Positions 25,299-36,134 of a DNA stretch of 64,000 nt are shown piece after piece (position 1 is the stretch's first letter; every line of letters starts with the position of its first letter). Both the position numbers and the translations under genes were made by a program. The notes beneath the pieces were generated by a model, which worked only from the letters and a program-made list of their open reading frames with translations, had not been told where the DNA came from and made no database searches. Source of the stretch: Paramecium octaurelia. Lineage: Eukaryota > Ciliophora > Oligohymenophorea > Peniculida > Parameciidae. The DNA is taken from NCBI GenBank assembly GCA_905182995.1, contig CAJJDP010000027.1, positions 246,066 through 310,065 on the forward strand, written 5' to 3'.

Positions 25299-25574
25299 TC
25301 AATCTCTTAAACTAGATATTAATGCTAATTACACTTTTTATTAGTCAATAATATTAGATTTGTTTTCTTGTAACAATTGAATTGCTTCATTAAGCAATTC
25401 AACTAATGACATCTCTCTCAAACTATTTAAAGGAACATTAATTGATCTGTCAATTTTTTTGGTCTTTGTTTCAGTTAAGTAGATAGATGCATTTGATTCT
25501 TTTGAAGAGGTTTCTGATGGAAAGTTGAATGATTTGCCAAAACTTGATGATCTTTTAGGGGCTGATTAATTCAT
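25299..25574 (-). CDS. Small hypothetical protein, 91 residues
   Basis: Single frame of 92 codons, ATG to TGA, with coding-like composition. The N-terminus is Ser-rich (PKRSSSFGKSFNF), followed by a polar stretch and a C-terminal helix with LREMSLVELLNEAIQLLQE. It could be a small regulatory or adaptor protein. No known family is recognised and no intron is required. Confidence 0.55.
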
Positions 25575-26339
25575 GTTTAACAGATAAATTTTTAAATAGA
25601 AAACAATAAAAATATTACAATTGAACTGATGATTAAATAGAAAATGTTTAATAAATAAAAATCATATTCTAATCTCAATAGATATAACAATAATTTAAAC
25701 CAACAATTTTAATATATAACATTTATTAATTTTGAAATTATGTAGCTCTAACTATTCATAGATTGAAAAATTAGTTTTATTTAAAAAAATTGACATAGAG
25801 AAGAGAGAAATAATTATATATTTATTTTCATCTGTTAGTATTCTTAATTTTTGACAAAGATTTTAGCAACCTTATCTATTTTATAGTAAAAAATTGATCA
25901 AAATATATGATTTTGATTATTCTTTCTTAAGTTAAATTACTTAAGAAGCTAAAGTTATTAACATTATCTAGTGCTATTAAATAAATCACCTAAAATAGTG
26001 GATGTTTACAATAAGAAATAATACAATATCATAATTGCATCCTTTGTTAAATATATTGCTTGTAATCGCTTTAAAATTGTGTCTAGTAGGCTATTCGAGA
26101 AAGAATAATCTTTATTTAAGGATTTCTTAATTTATCATCCAGTACTTCTTAAACAGTAAATACGAAAATTTGATAATTATAATTTTTTACTTTTCTATCT
26201 AATTATTTAGCAAATAAATGGAGGCATAATCATATTATTATACGTTTATTCTGAGGATAATTGAATTTTTATTATTAATGAGGTTGATTTTATAGATTTT
26301 ATGAGGGCATTTTATTAATTGTAAAAATTAATATTAAAA
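25575..26339. other. Divergent intergenic region
   Basis: 765 bp between divergently read genes. Strongly AT-rich; I see no conserved frame, RNA gene or repeat. It presumably includes the promoters of both neighbours. Confidence 0.45.
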
Positions 26340-28051
26340 ATGGATAAAAATGTTGAATCTCTTTTTACGTCAGATTTTTGGAGATAAGTGAATCAATAAT
26401 ATTTTATGGTCGAAACACCAATCTCGTTGAATGTTTAAAAAAAATTATACAAAAAATGTAGGTGTTAATGTTAGTTTTAGCTTCTCATCTTGTAAGTATA
26501 TAAACTTAAGGATTGATAGAAAAAATATTGAAACCCTTCAAAAAAAATAGATCCCAGCTTCAAAAGTTAAACGACAATAACTTGAGGGTGCATTTAAGTT
26601 TAATGTTAATGTAAAGAGAAAAATCATTCGAGCCAATTCAAGAATTAATAGATGAAATGATTGATAAGATTTGCGAGTAAGAATTAAGAGACGGATTGGT
26701 ATCAAATAAGGCGTTGCTCAAAAACATGCATTAATTACCTTTAGAAAAATAAATGGAGATTTTATAATAAGAAGCGCAAATATTATAATGTATACAGCAA
26801 TAGATAGTTTGGCCTGATCAATTGGAATAAGTGATAATGGAATTGGAAGATGATTTGATAAGAGTTTAAGACAAGAATATCAAATAACTTAATAAGTATG
26901 TTTTTTCTTAAGTTTTAGTCTTGCAGGACATTTGGAAGAAATCAATAAATAATTACTATATGAATATAGCATTAAACAAATCGGTTAATTTACATTAAGA
27001 ATTTCGAGAAACCGAGTTCAACATCAATAGAACGAATTAGAGAATCTAGAAAAATTGATCATACATTATTAAGATTATTAAGCAGCAGAGTCTATGGGAA
27101 AGGCCATATATAATCCAGAAAGTAAAAATTTATGTAAATCAAATAGCAAACCTTGTGACGGTTACTTTCGATTCATTTTTAAGCAGAACTCCTATAGATT
27201 TAAAACTGGATTAATTTCAAAATTTCTAAAGACTTCGAGAAGTGCAATTAGAGTTAAGCGTTTAGTAATAGGAAATATAAGAAGAGGCATAAACTATGGT
27301 TTCGATTAAAACTGAAATGTGTCATAGTTGTAGATAAATGATAGAAATAACCAATTTATAATAATGTAAATACAATCATGTAAATATGAATTTACATTAA
27401 TACAATGAGGAAATACTGATCTAATAGAGATATGCAATTACCTAAAAATAAATGCAATAATTTTACATAGATCTTTATTCTGCTAATTATATTATAGAAA
27501 GTAAATACAAATATTTATTATAAGATAATTAAATCCAGTGTTAAAAATATTTTTGTTTTAAATGCTTGAAGTATGAATTTGATTAATATGATCTTTCTGA
27601 GCCCAACTGGATTTGCCCTTTATGCAAGGTATGCAATTTTATGCTATTTAAGGGGTTATGCACATGTATTAGATGCTAAAGAACTGATTCTATTTACAAA
27701 TTGAAGAGAACCTTTTTGGAAATTGGAGGTAACTTAGATAACATGTATTAATAATCGATCTTTGAGATGTTACTTGAAAGCAAAAGAAAACTAATTTAAA
27801 ACATTCCATTAGATTTCATAAATATTTAAAAACTACAATCAGAAAATGAAGAGACACTTACTCCAAAAGGTTTATGTTAGAGCAAGAATAGGATAAACAA
27901 AAAGATCAAAAAAAAGAAAAGTAGTGAAACTACAATAATTGGAAAAACATAATCAATCATTATGGATACATCATCATCATCAATTAAAATCAAGAAAATA
28001 AAGGAATATAAGCGACTTATTCCTAATGAAAGTACTATTTTTTTATAATGA
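26340..28051 (+). CDS. CDCA7-type zf-4CXXC_R1 zinc-finger protein
   Basis: About 536 residues. The C-terminal half carries the zinc-finger domain called zf-4CXXC_R1 in CDCA7/CDCA7L: CHSCRQ with the invariant Arg-Gln, a Cys pair in YFCFKCLKYEF, then PNWICPLCKG joined across a 24-nt intron to LCTCIRCQRTD. The N-terminal half is helical and Glu/Gln-rich. The tail is basic (KIKKKKSSETT, IKIKKIKEYK), fitting a DNA-binding nuclear protein. The 23-nt intron at 26458-26480 and the 24-nt one near 27629 are firm. An in-frame TGA at 27056-27058 must be removed; introns at 26984-27008 (25 nt) and 27090-27118 (29 nt) would do so but have weak ends. CDCA7 proteins recruit the remodeller HELLS to heterochromatin; that role here is inferred. 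Confidence 0.75.
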
Positions 28052-28105
28052 TCTATATTAATCTTTATGCTAACATTATAAATTCAGTAGATAAATCAAT
28101 ATGAT

Positions 28106-28804
28106 TCAAATTCCGGTTAATAAATTATCAATCTTCTACATTGACTACTATCCAACTTTGGAGAACTAAGAGTTATTGATTTGCTAAGGTATTCCATTCA
28201 AATTTTAAGCAACGTAAGGATTTTAATATTATTACATGTATTAAGACGGTTAAATATTTATTGGGGGAGGACTCTGAGAATATATAGGAACTTGATTCTG
28301 ATGTTGAATGGGGAAGTTTTAATTTTATTACTGTAAGTAATTTTGTTACTATTGAGAGTAATTATAGTAATTATGATATTACCCATAGATATAGGGATCT
28401 ATATAATCTAAGATATCCTTCTTCATGTTAGATATCATCAATTCTTATTTTTTTATTAATTGCTCTTCTAATTGTTTTAATTCTAGTTATCTCTATTCAT
28501 TTTTTTTTCTTTCTTTTTCTTCTTTTTCTTCCTTTTTCTTTTATAAGCTCTTTTCATCGAGCATGTACTATTATTAGTATGGATTAAAATTCTGCATATA
28601 AGGTACAAATGTTTATGGCTATTATAAAGGATAACCAGAAGGATTATAGAATATTTAATTATTTAAGTGTTGAGGTTCCCTTGGTGGCATACCTTAAAAG
28701 TTATAACCTTATGGTGCTCTATGATTTAAGGTGAAGACTCTATCTTGTAATTCTTTAAGTCTTCTATCAAATTAGTATTACTCAAAATCAACTCCTAATG
28801 ACAT
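28106..28804 (-). CDS. Gln/Pro/Tyr-rich protein with a charged helix
   Basis: Intron-free frame of 233 codons. The N-terminal 100 residues are rich in Pro, Gln and Tyr. Residues about 100-135 form a highly charged helix (KKKEEKEEKERKKNEQRQ and so on), followed by a Tyr/Asn/Gln-rich low-complexity tail. The composition suggests a disordered scaffold or RNA-associated protein, but nothing in it identifies the function. It ends 54 bp from the zinc-finger gene (convergent) and starts 49 bp from the lipase stop on the same strand. Confidence 0.65.
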
Positions 28805-28853
28805 TAAAATAAGTTATTAAAATAAACAATTACAAATTATAAGAATAAATTAA

Positions 28854-30353
28854 TCAATTTAAGTATTTTGATAAGCATCGCTCCAATCGAGTAGCTGCAT
28901 GTATAAAGTGTAATTCTAAAATAAACTAAAAATGTACTTTCATAAGTTCTCCTTTGACCTTCGACTTTCATTCTCTATACAGTATATTCATCGGGATTAT
29001 CTAAAAGTTTTGAATAATCCAACCATAAGAATTTCGGCCAAATAGTTATATTTCCTTCGTACTTTTGTATCAATAAATTAGACATTCTACAAATCATTTT
29101 TGGAAGAAATCCAATACTCATAATTTATTGAATTCGATATTTAATTTCTCCTAAAATAAATTGTACTAATTTATCAGTAATCTTATGAATGATATTATGA
29201 TCACTTCGATGTGAAGTAAGAAAGGGGAAAACCCAAGGATTAGTTTGTGATACAATTGTATAATTGATGTTAAATTGTTCTGCTAATTATTACATAGGTA
29301 GATCAGCACTTATTGATCCATCTACATATTTGATTTCTCCTTCAAAGATTTCCCCTTCTTCATTTTTGTAATATAAATGAGAGGCTCCATAAACTCCAGG
29401 TAGTGAACAAGAACAGCAAACTGCTGACCACACTATTACATTAGGAGAGTTAATATAATTTAGCAAACAATCAGATGATGAGCAATCCTTTCCAGTAACC
29501 ATAATGTTCATAATTCTTCCTGTTTTCTTATAGGCTTCCAAAAATGTGACATCTCCATAGGCTTTCTGTAAAAATTGTTTCATTTGTTCTTTCTCTAACA
29601 TGTAACCTTTTGTTAACAATCTGCTTAACTTGTCGAGAATGTCAAATTAGGTCTTCTGTTCAAACATAGAGTAATCATAATATTTTGGTTAAAAAATTGT
29701 TTGAATATCTGTAGCAGTTCCAACTAAGCTGACTAATATAGCCCCTGCTGAACTGCCAGTCATTACTTTAGGTAAAAGATGCAGTTTATCTAAAATATTG
29801 GCTATTCCACAACTATACAATCCCATGATTGCTCCACCTGAAAATAACAATGCAGTTTGTCCAATTGCCTTTTGTAATTCTTGGAAAAATTGAGTTTTAT
29901 TTGGAAATTCCGAGTTGAATAAAAATTCCAAACATTTTTCATATTCCTAAGAATAGTTTAAGAATAATTTACTTCTTAAAATTCTTCTATTAAATTCTTT
30001 GTTTTTGTGAAAGCGTGAGAATAGAGTTTTGGATTAAGGATGTTCCCGATATTTCTATTGGCATTTTATCTCAGCAGCTAGCAAATTAGAGGGATATTTT
30101 TTTCTTATTTTGCCATTCTCAACTTTTGACTCAAACTCTTAATGTATTTGTATTGGTATAAATTGGATTCCTCCTTTTATAACCACTATTATATATAATC
30201 TTATTAATCATGTTCCTTCACTAATTGCTGCCATTTCTCATAGTTCTCTTCTTTTTCAATTATTCTTAAAAACTGTTATCTTCTACGATTCTTTTCAAAT
30301 AGCATGGTAACACATGCTAAAAGATACTTGATTAGTTTAAAGATGATGTTCAT
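28854..30353 (-). CDS. Patatin-type triacylglycerol lipase (Tgl/SDP1-like)
   Basis: About 483 residues. The N-terminal 150 residues match the DUF3336 region of Tgl3/Tgl4/SDP1 lipases, with LRQNANRNIGNILNPKLY followed by THE-type HAFTKTKNLIEEF. The patatin core follows: oxyanion-hole motif FSGGAIMGLYSCGI, nucleophile elbow TGSSAG with the catalytic Ser, and the catalytic Asp in KYVDGSISADLPM. A hydrophobic N-terminus (MNIIFKLIKYLLACVTMLF) could anchor it to lipid droplets or ER. Two introns (26 nt before YEKCLEF and 22 nt near the C-terminus) close the gene at 484 codons and give a helical end ATRLERCLSKYLN. It hydrolyses stored triacylglycerol in relatives; that activity is inferred. Confidence 0.88.
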
Positions 30354-30617
30354 TATAATAAATATTGGTTATTAGATAATCAATTATTGTGGTTTAAAAC
30401 TTAATTTTATAATAATGTATATGTTAATCTTATTTTAAATATTTGATGACATTCAAGATTATTAATTTAAATAAATATATATAAAACTAGGTTTTACATG
30501 CGGAGGAGATTGGTGCTCTAAAGTAAATGAGATTTATGATAAAAATGGAAATACTTCTAGATATCAAATTAAAATCTATATAAAATATTAATTACCCGTT
30601 TTTATTATATTAAATAG
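30354..30617. promoter_or_regulatory. Divergent promoter region (lipase / secreted coiled-coil protein)
   Basis: 264 bp between two ATGs on opposite strands, so it must carry both promoters. It is AT-rich; no specific element can be named. Confidence 0.4.
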
Positions 30618-32183
30618 ATGAAATAAATAGTGCTTTTTGCATTGTTGGCATGTGTTGTTCTCACACATAATGATATTAAGCATGTGCAAGAATTACTTTT
30701 AGAACTGAAGGATGAAATTCATGAGCAAATCTTAGCTTTAGATGCTGAATGGGTGTTAACATAAAAAGTATTGATTATTAAATATGATAAAGATGAAACA
30801 AGCAAGTATTTAGGCATTAAGATAAACAAAGACTGATCAAGAGGCTGATTGTGATAGAAGAGATGAGAATGTAATCAATAAAAAAACAGAAATCTAAGAA
30901 ATGTCTGATTTAATTGCATGGATCGAACACAGAATTCACGTCAATAAAAATAGAATTCAAACTATTGAAGATCTATAATGTAGACAATCTTTGAACTTTG
31001 TTGACACTGTCAGAGATGACAAAATTTCATTAACAGTCTCAGTATTTGTTAAAGAATAACTTGAAAAAATTGTATCTGAAGGCACCTCATTTGCATAAAA
31101 ATCATAGGCTATGAAAAATATCCTCTCATTCCTTCAAGACATTAAGGAGTAAAAATATGAATTTTTGGAATTAACAAGAACAATGGAAATTGAAAGAGAG
31201 GAAAATCCTAATATGATTGAAACTCATATGGGCCCAATTGAAATGAAGAAATTCTAAGAAGTTAGAAATGAAATCTTAGCAGTTTTGGATGAATTAGAGG
31301 CTCATATCAATTCTCATATTCCAGTTGCACAAGCTGATATGATCAGAGTTGGTTTAGCTTATCTTGAATGGAAGTAAAGAATCCTCAAAGAAAATGAATT
31401 CTTCGAATAAAAGATTGTTGAATTAGGAAAACAATTAGTAAATTCAATTTATCTAACTTTATTAGGAAAACTTAGGTGACTAATTGCTCGCTTTAGAATA
31501 CAGTGCCCAATAGTGCAGAGAAAGAGTATAGGATATTGAAAGAGCTATTGAAGTAGCAAAAAATGATAGTGTACTAGCCTATAACGATTATGTTGACGAA
31601 CATTCAAGGTTACTAAAACAATTAGCTATCTTCTCATAATTATATGAATTATATGATAAAGAAATTGACAACAAAACAACCGATGAAGAAAAAGAAGCTT
31701 TGACAGTAATGATTTAATATTATCAATTAGCAAGAAAGAAATGATCATATAAGTGTTGGTGGAGATAAGAATTCATTGCCTCCTTAATATAGAGATGAAC
31801 CAGAGGAACCCCATATTGTCGGCGGAGATTAAAGCTCCCTACCTCCTTAATACAGAGATGAGCCAGAAGAGCCACTTATTGTAGGCGACGATGAAAGCTC
31901 ATTACCTCCTGAACATAGAGAAGAATCAGAAGAGGAGATACACATTGTTGGAGGAGACTCAAGCTCATTGCCTCCTGAATATCAATAACCGGTTGAAGTT
32001 CCTCAATTAGAAGAAACAGAAGATTAAGAATAAGTAATTTTGGTTTCTTATATGTAGTTATTGATCAAAAAAGGTCCTTTAAAACTCAGAGAAATTGAAA
32101 CAGCACCATCATACAAGAGATCCGATTTCATTTTACTCTAAATGAAATAAAGAAAGACAGAATAGGATGAAGTAATTTTATGA
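30618..32183 (+). CDS. Secreted coiled-coil protein, possibly trichocyst-matrix related
   Basis: Signal peptide (MKQIVLFALLACVVLTH) then about 350 residues of regular acidic coiled coil with few Cys, then three to four tandem repeats of about 21 residues containing VGGDQSSLPPQYRDEPEEP, and a basic tail. Paramecium trichocyst matrix proteins are secreted, acidic, helical proteins with a similar N-terminus; this resemblance in layout is my reason for the suggestion, not a diagnostic motif. Introns of 25 nt (after residue about 53), 28 nt (31438-31465 area) and 25 nt (ending 31731) are needed; a 24-nt GTA...TAG segment near 32035 may be a fourth, and the frame is open either way. About 488-496 codons. 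Confidence 0.7.
31755..31991 (+). repeat. Coding tandem repeats, about 63-66 bp each
   Basis: About four copies of a 21-22-residue unit in the secreted coiled-coil protein, each starting VGGD or VGDD and containing SSLPP. Copies differ at several positions, so the array is not recent. Confidence 0.8.
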
Positions 32184-32304
32184 TGATTTCCAATACCAAT
32201 CATTATATAAATTAATTTGAATAATTTATCATAGAATTTAGTTTCTTAGTTTGGCTATAAATATTTATAATGAAACTATATAGAATCACAAAAAAGTAGA
32301 GTAA

Positions 32305-35303
32305 TCAGTTTCTTTTATATGGCTTTTTTTGGCTCTCAGTAAATGTCAATTTCATTCGGCTTAGTTTTTCCTTTTGTTATTATATTTCTAATCTTAAATC
32401 TTCTATGGTTTTGTCTGTATTATCAATCTAAATCACAGTTTTATTTGGAGTTTTTATACCTGTATTAATATTAGGGCTTCCAAAGCTTTAAGATTTATTG
32501 CCTTAATAATAATATTAAAATATTACTCAATTATGTAGTTTATCTATTTTAAATGGGTGATTTTTATGTATTTCTATTTGGAGATTAAGATTTCATTTTA
32601 GTAGGCTGTTGAATGATATTTTCTAGTTGAGTGATTTACAGTTAGTAATCCTATTAAATTTAATCTACTTTTTTATCTTATCTAAGTTTTAACTCTTAGT
32701 ATCTCTATTCAAAATATTATCTCTCTTTATTCATTGTATATTCAGAGAATTACTACTAAGATATTCTAAAATATTAAAATAAAATACAGTTCTTCCTATT
32801 ATTCTTTAATAAGTTTATTTAGGTTCATTAGTTCTAGTTCATAATTTTACTTTTATTCAATGAATAGTTATTCTTGTAATTACAATTGTTTTTAGAACTC
32901 CTCATTTTCTTTATTTAGTAATGAAATTTAAGTTTTAAATTCATTATCATTAGCTTTAGACATTATCAATTATTCTATTTACTATTATTTTTATTTTAAT
33001 TTAATTTAACCTTCTTCATAAATTAATTATTCTGATTGCTTAAATTGCTTCTTCAAATTATCTAATTTTTTTTCCATTTCTAAATTCAATTACTCTATTT
33101 CAAATAGTTTATCATTTTCTATCATCTGCAATTTATTTTCTGTTATCATCAGCTATTTTTTATATAGATTTTGTATTATTAATTTACAATCACTTTCTAA
33201 TTACTTATATTTATTTAGGAGTGTATTCTTTAATTCTATAAGTTAGATAGTTGTTAATTCCTTTTATCTGCTTAAAGTTCTAATAATTCTCTGTTTTAAT
33301 GTTTTTTATTTAAATTTATATTCTTCGAGTTAAACTTATAATTAATTTTTTTCATTATTTAAAAAACTGATTTATTTTCCTATTTCATCATTCTGCATTT
33401 TATCCTTCTTTATCATCTCTTAAATCTCCTATTTTGCACATTCTAATTAGTCATTATTTGATTCTAAATCTTAAATAATTTGCTGATTCTAAATTTATAA
33501 GAACTCTATTTAATTATTACTTTCAATTTGATCTTTTTACAATTCAATAATAATTTTATTCTGCTCTTCAAATTTTTATTTAAACTCATTTCTTTATTTT
33601 CTATTCTCAGATTATTATTCTTACAATTAAGATTATATTTTGTTATTTTCTTCATTAAAATTATTCTGCAAGAGCATTAGTTTTTAATCTTTTTCTTACA
33701 ACTCTATATAATGTTATTCTTCTTTCTTCTTAATTTCATCCATACATCTTTTAATATCATCCTTATGTTATCTCAATTTTTATTCTATTTCTTATCCTAA
33801 TCTTTATAATGAGAATGATCCCTAAATTTAAATGTCTAATAGATGTTAAACATGTTATAAAAATTATTAATATTATTAGTTTTCCTTGTCGATTTCAGCG
33901 ATATAATCTTAGTTTTCTCTTATGGTGTTTAAGGTTTATTCCTAAAATACTTTAATATCATCCAATTCTGCCAATAAGGCTTTTAATTTTTAATCCTTTT
34001 TTGTTATATCCAATTCAAGGTTTCTATTTTTATTTTCTAATTCCTACTAGTCTTGAGTTTACTAATTTAATTCATCATTCAATTAATTAATCTCTTATTC
34101 AAGATTTTATTATTACCTTTACATTTTCTCCTGTTCTAAATTTTATTGATATAGTTTATCTTTTAATGTTTTGACTTCCTTAATAAGGTCTTAGATTTAT
34201 TTATCTTTATCTATCACAACTTATTCAAAGGAAATGGTTAGATTTTCTTCTAGATTCAATTTCTCATCTAAGAACTATTGTTCCAAATCTTAAAACTATT
34301 TAGTATACTATTATTCCATCTATTTGAGATTTTGTTTATGATTAATTTATAATTAGTTTAATTGATTTTCAGATTCTTTGATTAATTCCTAAAATTCATC
34401 CAATTATTCTTATTGATATTACTAAATATTCTAAGCTTCTTTTAATCTATTTTTCAATTCATTAATTTTGTTATTACTTTTTTCTTTTAATTAATCAAGT
34501 AGTTCTTTTTACTTAGATAATTCTTGATGTTTTTTTGTCTTAAGTTTCTCAATTTCATTTTTATATAATTCTATTTCCTAATCCAATTAAATGTTGAGAT
34601 CCATTTACTGTTATGACTTTCTTTTCAATTCAGTCAGTTCTTTTAATGCACGTTCACATTCATTTTTAAAGTCTCTATTTTATCTGTCTAATTATTAATT
34701 TAATTGACTAAGAGAGTCATTCCTTGATCTCATATCATTTATATCTGAGTTTAATTGTTTATATCGTTGATCACATTATTACAAATTTTCTTTGGTAAGT
34801 AAATTCTCTTTCAATAATTATTGTTCTTTGGATTGTAATTCCTTAATTTGCTTATTGAACTTATCATTTTATTGTTAATATTTCTAATTTTGAAATTTAA
34901 ATTTACTTGAAGTTATGTTTCTGAAGCTTCTAACAAATCCTACAGTTCCTAAATTTCTCTTATTTGTTATAATTGAAATTCTCTTTATTTAGAATCAAAC
35001 TCCTATATTATGGTCTCCTCCCTTTCCAAAAACTCTCGTTTAATCTAATCATTCAGTGCCTATTCTTATCTTAATTCTGCTTATAAACGATGAATCTCAT
35101 CTGTAAACTATTTGGAGAAAGCTTCCAGAGTGATTTCTTTGATTCTATTAAACACTATGCTCTTGGAGTCCCTATTCGATTCAATAGCTTAGTCATGTAA
35201 AATCTTCGTTGAGATATCCAACAAGCACTCTAAGCAAACTAATTATCAAGATATTACATTCTAATTGAGATTGACTATTAAATAGTTTAGATGATGATAG
35301 CAT
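32305..35303 (-). CDS. Large coiled-coil protein, about 966 residues
   Basis: Almost the whole protein is a Glu/Lys/Gln/Asn-rich heptad coiled coil, from about residue 60 to 850. A short globular N-terminus holds a Cys pair (FCLECLLDIS). The C-terminus is Ser/Pro-rich and ends with a final helix (TIEDLRLEIQQQKEKLSRM). Four introns (19 or 28, 23, 22 and 25 nt) are needed; the 22-nt and 25-nt ones near 32.45-32.77 kb extend the gene beyond the first apparent stop at 32742. Proteins like this are common in ciliate basal bodies and cortex; no specific family can be named. Confidence 0.75.
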
Positions 35304-35410
35304 GTTTAACGTATATATAAATATGAAAAAATTAATTGTTTTTTCAATTAAATATTGTTTTTTAACATGCAAGCGAATTCACAAAAGGTTCCACCTACAA
35401 CCAATAGAAA

Positions 35411-35983
35411 ATGATAAATTTGAGCATATTTGAGGTTGATAATAAATCTGTAGAGCAGATGATGATGGAATTGAAATTCAAAAACAATTGATTAAGGATT
35501 ATTAAATATTTTGGATAAGAAGTTAAAGGTGCTATGATTTAATTTTTATTAAATGATAATCCTCTTAAATCTGACATTATTATACCATATACCACTTTTG
35601 CTCTTTTATCTTAGAACAAGAGATGATATATTAGATTGATTTTATTCGACTTTGAATTTTGGAGGATCCACAAAAAATATATTTAAAAGCAGGAGTTGAA
35701 ATTAAATATTGTTCATTTAACAAACTTTCCACTGCTCTTCTCTACCTCCTACTATTATGAAATCCGCGGAGAAGATCAAATAGAATTTAAGAATATCAAT
35801 CAAAATTGTAAATTTCTTGAATACTAAGGAAAACTAAGAATAGACTAATCCAAGCTCCTATTTGTTATGCGCAAGAAGACCCAAGGTAAATTGAGAATAA
35901 AATCAAATATATTGATAGCTTTTTAGAATTTCTTTTGCTTTTTAAATAAAGTTAATTCTACATATATAATTTCTGTATTCTGA
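35411..35983 (+). pseudogene. Broken gene with two in-frame TGA codons
   Basis: A reading frame of 191 codons from ATG 35411 to TGA 35981 keeps protein-like composition throughout but is interrupted by TGA at 35489 and 35624. I found no GT...AG segment of 20-35 nt that would remove either. Downstream of the second TGA the frame runs cleanly for 118 codons (for example LRIDQSKLLFVMRKKTQGK). It may be a decayed duplicate of a gene elsewhere; the family is not recognised. A gene model with unusual introns or recoding is the alternative. Confidence 0.5.
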
Positions 35984-36134
35984 ATAAATACTATTAAATA
36001 TTTTAAATGTTTTAAATAACTATGAAGATGCTAAGACAATTCTAAAGGAAATGAACTTTTCTCATATTTAAAAAATAATCTAATGCCTTTGAGTTATTTT
36101 ATATTATAAAAAATTAAATAAAAATCTTGTGACC

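Noticed and set aside
27094-27309. Plus-strand frame starting MGKAIYNPES
   Set aside because: Out of frame with the zinc-finger coding frame on both sides; the correct frame reads through to CHSCRQ.
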